Both the position numbers and the translations under genes were made by a program. The notes below the pieces were generated by a model. The model was not told the origin of the DNA. It did no database searches and saw only the letters and a program-made list of their open reading frames with translations. 64,000 bases of DNA from Diaphorobacter sp. HDW4A (lineage in GTDB: Bacteria > Pseudomonadota > Gammaproteobacteria > Burkholderiales > Burkholderiaceae_C): assembly GCF_011305995.1 (NCBI RefSeq), contig NZ_CP049910.1, positions 744,001-808,000 on the forward strand, read 5' to 3'. Shown one piece after another: positions 18,392 to 26,753 of the stretch; position 1 is the stretch's first letter, and each line of letters opens with the position of its first letter.

Positions 18392-19845
18392 ATGCCGCTA
18401 CTACCTGGTTGTCTCGCAACGTCGCTCGTCTTATTGGCGGTGATTCGAAAGCATCTGACGCTTCCTCCGAAAAGGGAGCCGGCAAGGACACAGGCGCGCT
18501 GCGCTCGACCCATGACCGGCTCGAGGCCACGCTGAGGCGCGGCGCAGAGGCGTTGTCGCCGCGTGCGCTCAGGCGCGTGCTGGCTGATTTGCAGGAGGTG
18601 GTCGCGCCGCGTGTGAGCGAGGTGGAGGGTGGTCGTCGCGCTGAAGCCGTTGCCGCCTGGTATGCCGAAGCCACGCCCGAGGAGCGCCACGATCTGTGGC
18701 TGCTGATGTGCGAGCAGTTCACGCCCGACGCCACGCGCGTGAAGAACGCGCAGCAGAAGTACGAGGCCGCCGTAGGCACGCCCGATGCGCCGCAAGCAGA
18801 GGCCCAGTTGCGCCGCGTGCTGACCTCTCCGCGCACGCGGCTGCTGCAGCGGTTTGCGGTGTTTCCGAGTGGCATGCGGTTTCTGGTCGATCTGCGTGCG
18901 GAACTGCTGCCGCATCTCAAGGGTGACAAGCGCCTGATGCCGCTTGAGGCGGAGCTCGAGCAGCTCTTCGCGACCTGGTTCGATGTGGCGTTTCTGGACC
19001 TGAAGCGCCTGTCCTGGGACTCGCCCGCGTCGTTGATCGAGAAGCTCATCAAATACGAGGCGGTGCACGATATCCGCAGCTGGGCCGATCTCAAGAACCG
19101 ACTCGACAGCGACCGCCGCTGCTATGGGTTCTTCCATCCGCGTCTGCCCAATGAGCCGCTGATCTTCGTGGAGGTGGCGCTGGTCACCGACATGTCGCCC
19201 AGCATCACGCCGCTGCTCGACGAATCTGCAGAGGCCGCCGATCTCAGCAAGGCGACGACCGCGATCTTCTATTCGATCAGCAACACGCAGACGGGTCTGC
19301 GTGGCGTGAGCTTTGGCGATTCGTTGATCAAGCATGTGGTGGAGACGCTCACGGCGGAGTTTCCCAAGCTCAAGCGCTTTGCGACGCTGTCGCCGATTCC
19401 GGGCTTCCGCTCGTGGTTGAACAAGAACTGTGCGCAGCAGCTCGACCTGCTGGACGAGAAACGGCTGGCTGATCTGGGGCGCGCGGTCGGCTTTGAGCCG
19501 CCGCAGTCCGCCCATGTGCTGGCTGCCACTGATGCGCATGCGCTCGAGCTCGATGCCAAGTCGCCCGTGCGCCAGTTCGTCACCGAATGCGCGGCCCGTT
19601 ATCTGGGGCGCGGTATGGTGGACGACAAGCCGCTCGATCCGGTCGCTCGCTTTCACTTGGGCAACGGCGCTCGCGTCGAACGGCTGAATTGGGCGGGTGA
19701 TCCGTCGTCCAAGGGCATGAAGCAGTCGTTCGGGATGATGGTGAATTACCTCTACGACCTCAAGAAGCTGGACAAGCACCGCAGCCAGCTGCACGAGGGA
19801 CGTGTTCCCGTCTCGAGCGAGATCGATGCGCTGTGCCGTGACTGA
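18388..19845 (+). CDS. Malonyl-CoA decarboxylase
   Basis: It converts malonyl-CoA to acetyl-CoA and CO2. 485 residues with the MCD architecture: a helical N-terminal oligomerisation domain (about 35-190) and a C-terminal acetyltransferase-fold catalytic domain. Family blocks include CYGFFHPRLPNEPLIFVEVAL, the FYSISNTQTGLRGVSFG region, LSPIPGFRSWL and HLGNGARVERLNWAGD, whose Ser and His are the catalytic residues as I recall the family. It is called MatA in rhizobial malonate operons. A Bug receptor gene follows after 293 bp. Confidence 0.93.
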   Translation: MNAATTWLSRNVARLIGGDSKASDASSEKGAGKDTGALRSTHDRLEATLRRGAEALSPRALRRVLADLQEVVAPRVSEVEGGRRAEAVAAWYAEATPEERHDLWLLMCEQFTPDATRVKNAQQKYEAAVGTPDAPQAEAQLRRVLTSPRTRLLQRFAVFPSGMRFLVDLRAELLPHLKGDKRLMPLEAELEQLFATWFDVAFLDLKRLSWDSPASLIEKLIKYEAVHDIRSWADLKNRLDSDRRCYGFFHPRLPNEPLIFVEVALVTDMSPSITPLLDESAEAADLSKATTAIFYSISNTQTGLRGVSFGDSLIKHVVETLTAEFPKLKRFATLSPIPGFRSWLNKNCAQQLDLLDEKRLADLGRAVGFEPPQSAHVLAATDAHALELDAKSPVRQFVTECAARYLGRGMVDDKPLDPVARFHLGNGARVERLNWAGDPSSKGMKQSFGMMVNYLYDLKKLDKHRSQLHEGRVPVSSEIDALCRD

Positions 19846-20023
19846 GGAATTCTGTAGAGATCACGAATGGAATTAGAGCATTTGCTGCAACCGCGCAACA
19901 GGTGCACGTCTTTGAGCTGAACGCAGGAGAGTCGACAACACCATTTCATTTTCTTCGGGAAAGCCCGTGGATGTTGGATGCTGATGTGAACCTTGGTTTG
20001 TCAATAGCAAAAGCGATTGACTA

Positions 20024-20039
20024 CAAATGTTCACATTTG
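20024..20039. promoter_or_regulatory. Palindrome upstream of a Bug gene, possible operator
   Basis: CAAATGT-TC-ACATTTG is a perfect 7+2+7 palindrome about 100 bp before the Bug start, in the 293-bp spacer after the decarboxylase gene. The rest of the spacer holds no gene. A GntR-type operator is likely in form; the binding protein is unknown. Confidence 0.4.
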
Positions 20040-20138
20040 CGGATCATTGAGGGTCTACCCATTTTGCGTGTGCGTCTCCAAATCGTGTGCCGCACGCACC
20101 ATCCATCCAATCGAGAAGAACGAGGAGATAGAACAACC

Positions 20139-21197
20139 ATGCCAGGCAACAACGCATTCCAGGCAGGCGCAACCGTGGGCGAAGCGGCGGTCGCGCAAGG
20201 CAATATGCAACGACGTGATGTGCTGCGTGCCGCAAGCGCGGCAGGCTTGATGATGGCCGGAGCAGGCCGCAGCTTCGCAGCCGATCCAGCGGCATCCGGT
20301 TGGCCAAGCAAGCCGGTGACCGTGGTTGTACCATTCCCGGCAGGTGGTGGCACGGATGCCTTTGCGCGTCCGTTGGCTGCGCAATTCTCCAAATCCACCG
20401 GCAAGGCACTGATCATCGACAACCGGGGTGGCGCAGGCGGTACCGTGGGCGCGAGCATCGCGGCCAAGCTGCCGCACGATGGCTACGGCCTGTTCATGGG
20501 CGCGGTGCACCATGCGATCGCACCGTCGATGTATCCCAAGCTTGACTACGACATCGAGAAGGACTTTGTGCCCCTTGCGCTGTTGGCCAAGGTGCCGCAG
20601 GTCGTCGTGGTCAATCCGCGCAACGTGACCGCCAGGGACTTCAACGAGTTCCTCGCGATGCTCAAGGCCAAGCCCGGCAAATACAACTACGGCTCAGCGG
20701 GCTCCGGCACTTCGCACCATCTGGCGGGCGAACTGTTCAAGCTGCAGACCAATACCTTCATCACGCACATTCCCTACCGTGGGGCGGGTCCGGCGCTGCA
20801 GGATCTGATCGGCGGCAATGTCGACATGATGTTTGACGGTCTGGGATCTTCCGCCGCACACATCAAGGGCGGCCGCATCAAGCCGATGCTGGTCTCGGGC
20901 ACCAAACGCAACCCCGCGCTGCCCGACGTGCCCTGCGCTGCCGAAATGGGTCTGCCCGACTACACGGTGTCCACCTGGTACGGCCTCTGGGCTCCCAAGG
21001 GCACATCGCCGGAAATGGCGGCGCGCATCGTCGAGGAGTTCAACAAACTCGGTCAGGCCGACGAAGTGAAGGCTGCGTGGGCCAGCAACGGCGCGGAGTT
21101 TGGTGGACTGTCGTCGCAGGATTTCGGCAAGATGGTCAGCGCCGAAGTCAAGCGTTGGGCGCAAGTAGTCAAGGCTTCCGGCGCCAAGCTGGAGTAA
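20139..21197 (+). CDS. Bug-family solute-binding receptor, malonate island, possible Tat signal
   Basis: 352 residues. The export signal reads MQRRDVLRAASAAGLMMAGA, a twin-Arg-like motif at residues 23-42. That makes either the upstream ATG (20139, GAGGAG about 10 nt before) or the internal ATG at 20205 plausible; I keep the former. Bug signatures [20 protein letters not shown] and DNRGGAGGTVGASIA follow. It is probably the receptor for malonate or a related dicarboxylate, judged from neighbours only. Confidence 0.87.
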   Translation: MPGNNAFQAGATVGEAAVAQGNMQRRDVLRAASAAGLMMAGAGRSFAADPAASGWPSKPVTVVVPFPAGGGTDAFARPLAAQFSKSTGKALIIDNRGGAGGTVGASIAAKLPHDGYGLFMGAVHHAIAPSMYPKLDYDIEKDFVPLALLAKVPQVVVVNPRNVTARDFNEFLAMLKAKPGKYNYGSAGSGTSHHLAGELFKLQTNTFITHIPYRGAGPALQDLIGGNVDMMFDGLGSSAAHIKGGRIKPMLVSGTKRNPALPDVPCAAEMGLPDYTVSTWYGLWAPKGTSPEMAARIVEEFNKLGQADEVKAAWASNGAEFGGLSSQDFGKMVSAEVKRWAQVVKASGAKLE

Positions 21198-21270
21198 CTG
21201 CTTCTCAACCACACGCGCGCGCTCTACGAAGCCTTGCGGCTTCGGTTGGGTGTGGCTACCCTTGGTGAGA

Positions 21271-21363
21271 CGGAAATACAGCCCCTTATCCTTTGTTGCG
21301 CAGCCTTGCCGTATCGACATACTGTCTGCGGCTGCGCGTCGCGGCTAAGGGGCTGTCTTTCCG
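21271..21363. repeat. 93-bp MITE/REP-like element with 18-bp inverted ends
   Basis: The left end CGGAAATACAGCCCCTTA (21271-21288) and right end TAAGGGGCTGTCTTTCCG (21346-21363) are inverted copies with one mismatch. A nested pair, GCGCAGCC (21298-21305) and GGCTGCGC (21330-21337), shares the same centre (21317). It separates two convergent genes (Bug and GntR) and may act as a terminator. A small hairpin GAAGCC-TTGC-GGCTTC lies at 21228-21243. Confidence 0.7.
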
Positions 21364-21426
21364 CTGTGGTTGTGGATCGAGATGCATTGACGTTGATGAC
21401 GTTGCTGTCCTGGACCGCTCCACCAA

Positions 21427-22152
21427 TCACACCTTGCGCTTGCGTCGTTTTGACTGAATGGTCTGCTGCGGCACGGGCGCTGCCAGCACCATGTCGGCAA
21501 ACGCGCGTCCGCCTGCCGAGATATGGTTACGCATGGCCTCCGCTGCTCCCTCGCTGTCTCCGTTGATGATGGCCGTGACCACCGCTTCGTGTTCGGCCTG
21601 CGAGCGCAGCAGGCGTTCGGGCTTTTCGAACATTTTTCCGCGATAGGGCGCCACGCGCAGGCGTGCCTCTCGGGTTTGTTCGACGATGAAGGCATTTCCA
21701 CTGGATTGATATATCAGATCGTGCAGCTGCACGTTGGCCTGCTCGTAGCCAATAGAATCCGCCGCCTGGGCGCAGGCACGGGTGTCTTCCAGCGCCTGTC
21801 TGAGGCGCTCCTTCTGGTCGTTGTTGATACGGTTGGCGGCCAGCCGCGCGACCACGCCCTCGAGTTCACCCACGCCTTCCATCATCGCGATCAGCTCGCG
21901 GGTTTCCAGCTGGCGCACATAGATGCCGGCGCGCGGCAGGATGCTGATCATGCCTTTGGCGGAGAGCAGCAGTAGCGCTTCCCGCACGGGTGTACGCGAG
22001 GCCTGGAAGCGCTCGCAGAGCTCCTGCTCATCGATGGGGTCGCCGGGCAATAGTGCGCCGCTGCGCAGGTCTTGCTCCAGCGCCAGCCGAATCCGGTCCT
22101 GCATGCTTGACAGACCTAGGGTTTTCTCTGTATGTGCGATATGCTGGCTCAT
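21427..22152 (-). CDS. GntR-family (FCD) regulator, divergent from the crotonase-MatB operon
   Basis: 241 residues: an N-terminal winged helix-turn-helix (SRTPVREALLLLSAKGMISIL near residue 52) and an FCD domain with metal-type His in NVQLHDLIY and AEHEAVVTAI. The basic C-terminus KRRKRKV is unusual. Only about 31 bp separate its ATG from the divergent gene's ATG, with a 12-bp palindrome between, so both genes probably answer to one operator. No ribosome site precedes the first ATG; leaderless translation, or an internal start at MQDRIRL (22104), is possible. Confidence 0.85.
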   Translation of the reverse strand: MSQHIAHTEKTLGLSSMQDRIRLALEQDLRSGALLPGDPIDEQELCERFQASRTPVREALLLLSAKGMISILPRAGIYVRQLETRELIAMMEGVGELEGVVARLAANRINNDQKERLRQALEDTRACAQAADSIGYEQANVQLHDLIYQSSGNAFIVEQTREARLRVAPYRGKMFEKPERLLRSQAEHEAVVTAIINGDSEGAAEAMRNHISAGGRAFADMVLAAPVPQQTIQSKRRKRKV

Positions 22153-22154
22153 TT

Positions 22155-22172
22155 TCTAATATTAGATATATC
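22155..22172. promoter_or_regulatory. GntR operator candidate between divergent genes
   Basis: The perfect palindrome TCTAATATTAGA (22155-22166) overlaps a second one, GATATATC (22165-22172). They fill nearly all of the 31-bp spacer between the regulator and crotonase starts, the place expected for an autoregulating FCD-type repressor. Confidence 0.6.
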
Positions 22173-22183
22173 TGTTGAAGCTA

Positions 22184-22942
22184 ATGATACACATGACGCC
22201 CGAGTTGCACCTGCAAAATCACGTTGCCACCATCACGCTGAGAAGGCCCGATGTCGCCAACCGCCTTGCGCCCGAAGATCTGCCTATCATCATTTCCCAC
22301 GTCGAGAAGATCAATGCGTCCGACGATGTGCGGGTGCTGGTGCTGCGCAGCGAAGGCAAGTACTTTTGCAGTGGTTATGATATATCAGAGGTTCAGAACA
22401 GTCAGGAAAAGGGCAGCAGCTTTGGTGAGATGGTGGATGCCATCGAACAGTGCCGTGCGGTGACCATCGCCGTGGTGCATGGCGGCGTCTACGGTGGCGC
22501 GACCGATATGGCGTTGGCCTGCGATTTCCGCGTGGGAGCGAATGGAGCGGAGATGTTCATGCCCGCCGCGCGCCTCGGGCTGCATTTCTATCAGGCGGGG
22601 CTGGAGCGCTATGTCACCCGCCTCGGGCTCGACACGGCCAAGCGCCTGTTCCTCACCTGCGAGCGGCTGGCGGCCGATGAGATGAAGGCCTGCGGCTTTC
22701 TCACGCATCTGGTCCAGCCGGACGCGCTCGAGACCACCGTCACCACGCTGACCGACACGCTGAGCGCGATGGCGCCGCTGCCGCTTTTCGGCATGAAGAA
22801 ACACCTGAACCTGATCGCACGCGGTCAGCACGACGCCGACGCGATTGCGCGCGACGTATTCAAGACCGTTCATTCGGACGATTTGAAAGAGGGCGGCACC
22901 GCCTGGCGCGAAAAGCGCAAACCGGTCTTCAAAGGGCGCTGA
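22184..22942 (+). CDS. Crotonase-superfamily protein (enoyl-CoA hydratase-like, atypical active site)
   Basis: 252 residues with the crotonase fold: oxyanion-hole segments FCSGYDISEVQ and HGGVYGGATDMALACDF and the C-terminal KRKPVFKGR. The two Glu residues that do hydration in classical enoyl-CoA hydratases are not evident; the corresponding stretch reads AARLGLHFYQAGLERY, with aromatic residues where methylmalonyl-CoA decarboxylase (YgfG) has Tyr. A decarboxylase, or a different acyl-CoA reaction, is possible. Starts at 22175 (TTG), 22184 and 22193 (ATG) are all open; I use 22184. First gene of a four-gene operon with Bug, CoA transferase and MatB. Confidence 0.82.
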   Translation: MIHMTPELHLQNHVATITLRRPDVANRLAPEDLPIIISHVEKINASDDVRVLVLRSEGKYFCSGYDISEVQNSQEKGSSFGEMVDAIEQCRAVTIAVVHGGVYGGATDMALACDFRVGANGAEMFMPAARLGLHFYQAGLERYVTRLGLDTAKRLFLTCERLAADEMKACGFLTHLVQPDALETTVTTLTDTLSAMAPLPLFGMKKHLNLIARGQHDADAIARDVFKTVHSDDLKEGGTAWREKRKPVFKGR

Positions 22943-22988
22943 GGACATCTCACGCTCGAAGACACACTACCAAAACGGAGACAAAACC

Positions 22989-23972
22989 ATGAAGTTGAAG
23001 ACTGCCCTTGCGGCGGCAATGACCGCGCTCGTCTGTACCTCTGCGCTGGCGCAGGGTGCTGCCTATCCCAATCGCCCGATCACGCTGCTGGTGGGCTTTC
23101 CGCCGGGTGGCGGGGCGGATGCGGTGGCGCGCATCGTGAGTGAAAAGATGGGGCGCGCGCTCAATCAGTCCATCGTGGTGGACAACAGGCCCGGAGCGGG
23201 CACGACCATCGCGTCCGATCTGGTGGCGCGTGCGCAGGCCGATGGCTACACGTTGCTGCTGGGCAGCTCCAACCTCTACGGCTCCGATCAGTTGCTCTAC
23301 AAGAGCGCGCGCTATGACGGCGTGAAGAGCTTCACGCCCATCGCGCGCTGGGCCAAATCGCCGATGCTGCTCGCGGTGAAGAAGGACTTCCCCGAAAAGA
23401 GCGTCAAGGGACTGATCGAACTGGCACGTAAAGAGCCGGGCAAGCTGACCTATGCCTCGTCCGGCACGGGCGTGGTCACGCATCTGGCGGGCGCGTCGTT
23501 TTCGCACGCGGCGAGCATCGACATGCTGCATGTGCCGTTCAAGGGCGGCGCACCATCGATTCAGGCGGTGGGCGCGGGCGATGTGGACATGACCTTCGGC
23601 ACTCCGCCCTCGGTGCTGCCGATGGCGCAGGGCGGCAAGCTGCGACTGGTGGCGGTGACCACGGCGGATCGTTCGCCACTGTTTCCCGATCTGCCGAGCA
23701 TGAAGGAATCGGGTATCAACGATTTTGACTTCAGCATCTGGTTCGGCCTCTACGGCCCGGCCAATCTACCAGCCGATGTGGTCAAGAAGCTCAATGACGC
23801 CACCGCACAGGCGCTCAACGATCCCGACGTGAAGGCCAAGTTGGAGAAGCAGGGCAATGTCGCATGGCCGACGGGCTCGCCCGAGGAATTCAAGGCCTGG
23901 GCCATCGACGACGGCAAGAAGTACAAGACCATTACCGAAAATTCAGGTGCGGTTGCAGGAGTAGGCAAGTGA
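22989..23972 (+). CDS. Bug-family solute-binding receptor, crotonase-MatB operon
   Basis: 327 residues with a clean Sec signal (MKLKTALAAAMTALVCTSALA, cleavage after ALA near residue 21). Bug motifs ITLLVGFPPGGGADAVARI and DNRPGAGTTIASDLVARA are present, as is the LTYASSGTGVVTHLAG ligand loop. A GGAGAC ribosome site precedes the ATG. Its stop overlaps the next GTG as GTGA (23969-23972), so receptor and CoA transferase are translationally coupled, pointing to a ligand that is then activated to a CoA thioester. Confidence 0.9.
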   Translation: MKLKTALAAAMTALVCTSALAQGAAYPNRPITLLVGFPPGGGADAVARIVSEKMGRALNQSIVVDNRPGAGTTIASDLVARAQADGYTLLLGSSNLYGSDQLLYKSARYDGVKSFTPIARWAKSPMLLAVKKDFPEKSVKGLIELARKEPGKLTYASSGTGVVTHLAGASFSHAASIDMLHVPFKGGAPSIQAVGAGDVDMTFGTPPSVLPMAQGGKLRLVAVTTADRSPLFPDLPSMKESGINDFDFSIWFGLYGPANLPADVVKKLNDATAQALNDPDVKAKLEKQGNVAWPTGSPEEFKAWAIDDGKKYKTITENSGAVAGVGK

Positions 23973-25135
23973 ACCAGTCTGCAGTGGATTTGCCCCTTTC
24001 GGGCGTGACGGTGATCGACCTCACCCGAGTGCTGGCCGGGCCCATGTGCACCCAGACGCTGGGTGATCTCGGGGCGCGCGTGATCAAGGTCGAGCAGCCT
24101 GGCGTGGGCGACGACTCGCGCGCCATCGGGCCGTTTGTGGATGGCACATCGGCGTACTTCATGTCGGTGAACCGGAACAAGGAATCGATTGCGCTGAACC
24201 TCAAGGCTGACGCGGATCGCGAGATCTTCGAGCGCCTGCTTGCCAAGGCCGATGTGCTGGTCGAGAACTACCGCCCCGGCACGATGGAGAAGCTGGGCTA
24301 CGACTGGGAGGAGCTGCATGCGCGCTTTCCCCGGCTGATTCTGGTGTCGATCTCGGGCTTCGGCCAGACCGGGCCGTATCGCGAGAAGCCCGCTTACGAC
24401 ATGGTGGTGCAGGCGATGAGCGGCATGATGAGCGTGACCGGCACGGCTGACTCCGGCCCGTGCCGCGTGGGTGTGTCTATTGGCGATCTGGGCGCGGGGC
24501 TGTATGCGGTGATCGGCACCCAGTCGGCGCTGCTGCGCCGGGCGCGCACGGGGCAGGGCGAGCGGGTGGACGTGTCCATGCTGGACTGCCAGATTGCGCT
24601 GCTCGAGAATCCGGTTGCGCGGCTGTCGGCGACGGGCAGCGTGCCGGGGCCCATCGGCTCGCGGCATCCGTCGATGGCGCCGTTCGACGTCTACGCCGCG
24701 CAGGACGGCTGGTTCGTGATCGCGGTGGGCAGCGATGCGCTGTTCAGGACGCTGTGCGGGCTGATCGAGCGGCCTGCGCTGGCCGACGCCCCGCGTTTTG
24801 CCTCGAACACCGAGCGCTGCAAGCATCAAGCCGAGCTGAAGGCGCTGCTTGAAGAACGCCTCGTGCAGGAGCCGCGCGCGCACTGGCTCCGTATTTTCTC
24901 TGACCACGGTGTGCCCACAGGTGAATATCATTCGGTGGCTGAAGCGGTCGCGCATCCGCAGATTGCGGCCCGCGGCATGATTGCGAGCGTGCAGGCGCCG
25001 AGTGGCGCCGCGCTGCAGGTGGCGTCGAATCCGCTGGTGGCGAGCTTTGGCGCCGATTCCACGGTGCGGCGCAATCCGCCAGCGCTGGATGGCGACCGCG
25101 AACGCATACTGCAAGATTTTGTGGATGCGGCCTGA
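23969..25135 (+). CDS. CaiB/BaiF (class III) CoA transferase
   Basis: 388 residues. The N-terminal Rossmann half starts LSGVTVIDLTRVLAGPMCTQTLGDLGARVIKVE, the family signature; the catalytic Asp is expected in VDVSMLDCQIALLEN. These enzymes move CoA between carboxylates (for example from succinyl-CoA). The GTG start overlaps the Bug stop (GTGA). Beside MatB, which also makes an acyl-CoA, it gives the operon two ways to activate an acid. The substrate is unknown; malonate, methylmalonate or another dicarboxylate fits the context. Confidence 0.9.
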   Translation: MNQSAVDLPLSGVTVIDLTRVLAGPMCTQTLGDLGARVIKVEQPGVGDDSRAIGPFVDGTSAYFMSVNRNKESIALNLKADADREIFERLLAKADVLVENYRPGTMEKLGYDWEELHARFPRLILVSISGFGQTGPYREKPAYDMVVQAMSGMMSVTGTADSGPCRVGVSIGDLGAGLYAVIGTQSALLRRARTGQGERVDVSMLDCQIALLENPVARLSATGSVPGPIGSRHPSMAPFDVYAAQDGWFVIAVGSDALFRTLCGLIERPALADAPRFASNTERCKHQAELKALLEERLVQEPRAHWLRIFSDHGVPTGEYHSVAEAVAHPQIAARGMIASVQAPSGAALQVASNPLVASFGADSTVRRNPPALDGDRERILQDFVDAA

Positions 25136-25178
25136 TGTGCCAGTTTGAGTGAGTTTTTCCGGAAGTGAGCTTTTGACG

Positions 25179-26735
25179 ATGTCCAACAACAACCTGTTTT
25201 CCGCGCTGCGCGCAGCGTTTCCCGCCAACCTCGACGAGGTCGCCATCGAGGCTGCATCGCCGCGCGGCGAGCCGCTGAACTACACATGGCGCGACCTCGA
25301 CAGCGCGAGCGCCCGCATCGCCAACATGCTCGATTCGCTGCATCTGCCTGAAGGCAGCCGCGTGGCGGTGCAGGTCGAAAAATCGGTCGAGGCGGTGCTG
25401 CTGTATCTGGCCACATTGCGCTCGGGTTATGTGTTTCTCCCGCTGAACACTGCGTATCAGAGTGCTGAGATCGAGTACTTCGTCGGCAATGCCGAGCCTG
25501 CCGTCGTGGTGTGCACGCCGAACAATTTCGGCTGGGTGTCCAAGATCGCGTTCAAGGCCGGTTGTGAATATGTCTTCACGCTCGGCGAGGACCGCAACGG
25601 CACGCTGCTTGAGCGCTCCACGCATTTCGGCGACAAGCACCAGCCGGTCGAGAGGCTGGCCGACGATTTGGCTGCGATTCTCTACACCAGCGGGACCACC
25701 GGCCGCAGCAAGGGGGCGATGCTCACCCATGGAAATCTGCTGTCCAACGCGGTGATGCTCAAGGATTACTGGGGTTTCAAGCAGGGCGACGTGCTGATCC
25801 ACGCACTGCCGATCTTCCACGTGCACGGTCTGTTCGTGGCGATTCACGGCGCGCTGATCAACGGTAGCAAGATGATCTGGATGTCCAAGTTCGACCCCAA
25901 GGCCGTCATCGCCGCCATGCCGCGCGCGACGGTCTTCATGGGCGTGCCGACGCTGTATGTGCGCATGCTGGCCGAGTCCACGTTGACCAAGGCGCAGGCC
26001 AGCCACATGCGGCTGTTCATCGCCGGTTCCGCGCCGCTGCTCATCGAGACCTTCAAGGAGTGGCAGGACCGCACGGGCTTCACCATTCTCGAGCGCTACG
26101 GCATGAGCGAGACCATCATGCTGACATCTAACCCTTACGCCGCTGATGCACGCTACGGCAACCAGCACGAGCGCCGTGGCGCGACGGTGGGCTTTCCGCT
26201 GCCCGGCGTGGGCCTGCGCGTGGTGGATGACGCGGGCGCGGCGCTGCCGAAGGGTGAGATCGGCAACATCCAGGTGCAGGGCCCGAACGTGTTCAAGGGC
26301 TACTGGCGCATGCCCGAGAAAACCAAGGAAGAGTTCAGCGCCGACGGCTGGTTCAAGACCGGCGACGTGGGCAAGGTCGACGAGCGCGACTATGTGAGCA
26401 TCGTCGGCCGCAGCAAGGACCTGATCATCAGCGGCGGCTACAACGTCTACCCGGCCGAGATTGAAGGCTACATCAACGACATGCCGGGCGTCGCCGAAAG
26501 TGCGCTGGTCGGCGTGCCGCATCCGGACTTCGGCGAAGTCGGCATCGCGGTAATCATTGCCAAGCCAGGCGTGACACTGGACGGCGAGGAAATCATCGCC
26601 AAGCTCAAGTCACAACTCGCGAACTTCAAGATTCCCAAACGCTGCTTCATCACCACCGAACTGCCACGCAACACCATGGGCAAGGTGCAGAAGAACCTGC
26701 TGCGCGATCAGCACAAGGGCTTGTTCGCGCGCTGA
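25179..26735 (+). CDS. matB: Malonyl-CoA synthetase-like acyl-CoA ligase (MatB)
   Basis: 518-residue AMP-forming ligase. The P-loop-like motif ILYTSGTTGRSKGAMLTH, the A5 motif ERYGMSETIMLTSNP, A7 TGDVGKVDERDY and the C-terminal catalytic Lys in PRNTMGKVQKNLLR are all present. The MPxFHVHGL and YGMSET forms and the length resemble remembered rhizobial MatB, which joins malonate to CoA with ATP. With the decarboxylase at 18388 it gives malonate to malonyl-CoA to acetyl-CoA. Start at MSNNNLF; an in-frame upstream start at 25149 has no better ribosome site. Confidence 0.88.
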   Translation: MSNNNLFSALRAAFPANLDEVAIEAASPRGEPLNYTWRDLDSASARIANMLDSLHLPEGSRVAVQVEKSVEAVLLYLATLRSGYVFLPLNTAYQSAEIEYFVGNAEPAVVVCTPNNFGWVSKIAFKAGCEYVFTLGEDRNGTLLERSTHFGDKHQPVERLADDLAAILYTSGTTGRSKGAMLTHGNLLSNAVMLKDYWGFKQGDVLIHALPIFHVHGLFVAIHGALINGSKMIWMSKFDPKAVIAAMPRATVFMGVPTLYVRMLAESTLTKAQASHMRLFIAGSAPLLIETFKEWQDRTGFTILERYGMSETIMLTSNPYAADARYGNQHERRGATVGFPLPGVGLRVVDDAGAALPKGEIGNIQVQGPNVFKGYWRMPEKTKEEFSADGWFKTGDVGKVDERDYVSIVGRSKDLIISGGYNVYPAEIEGYINDMPGVAESALVGVPHPDFGEVGIAVIIAKPGVTLDGEEIIAKLKSQLANFKIPKRCFITTELPRNTMGKVQKNLLRDQHKGLFAR

Positions 26736-26753
26736 CTCGTCGGTCTAGTGTGA

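Noticed and set aside
18103..19794. 563-codon minus-strand open frame over malonyl-CoA decarboxylase
   Set aside because: Composition is that of an antisense shadow and no domain is recognisable.
24744..26522. 592-codon minus-strand open frame over the CoA transferase and matB
   Set aside because: His/Arg/Ala composition and no family motif; the plus-strand ligase motifs are complete.
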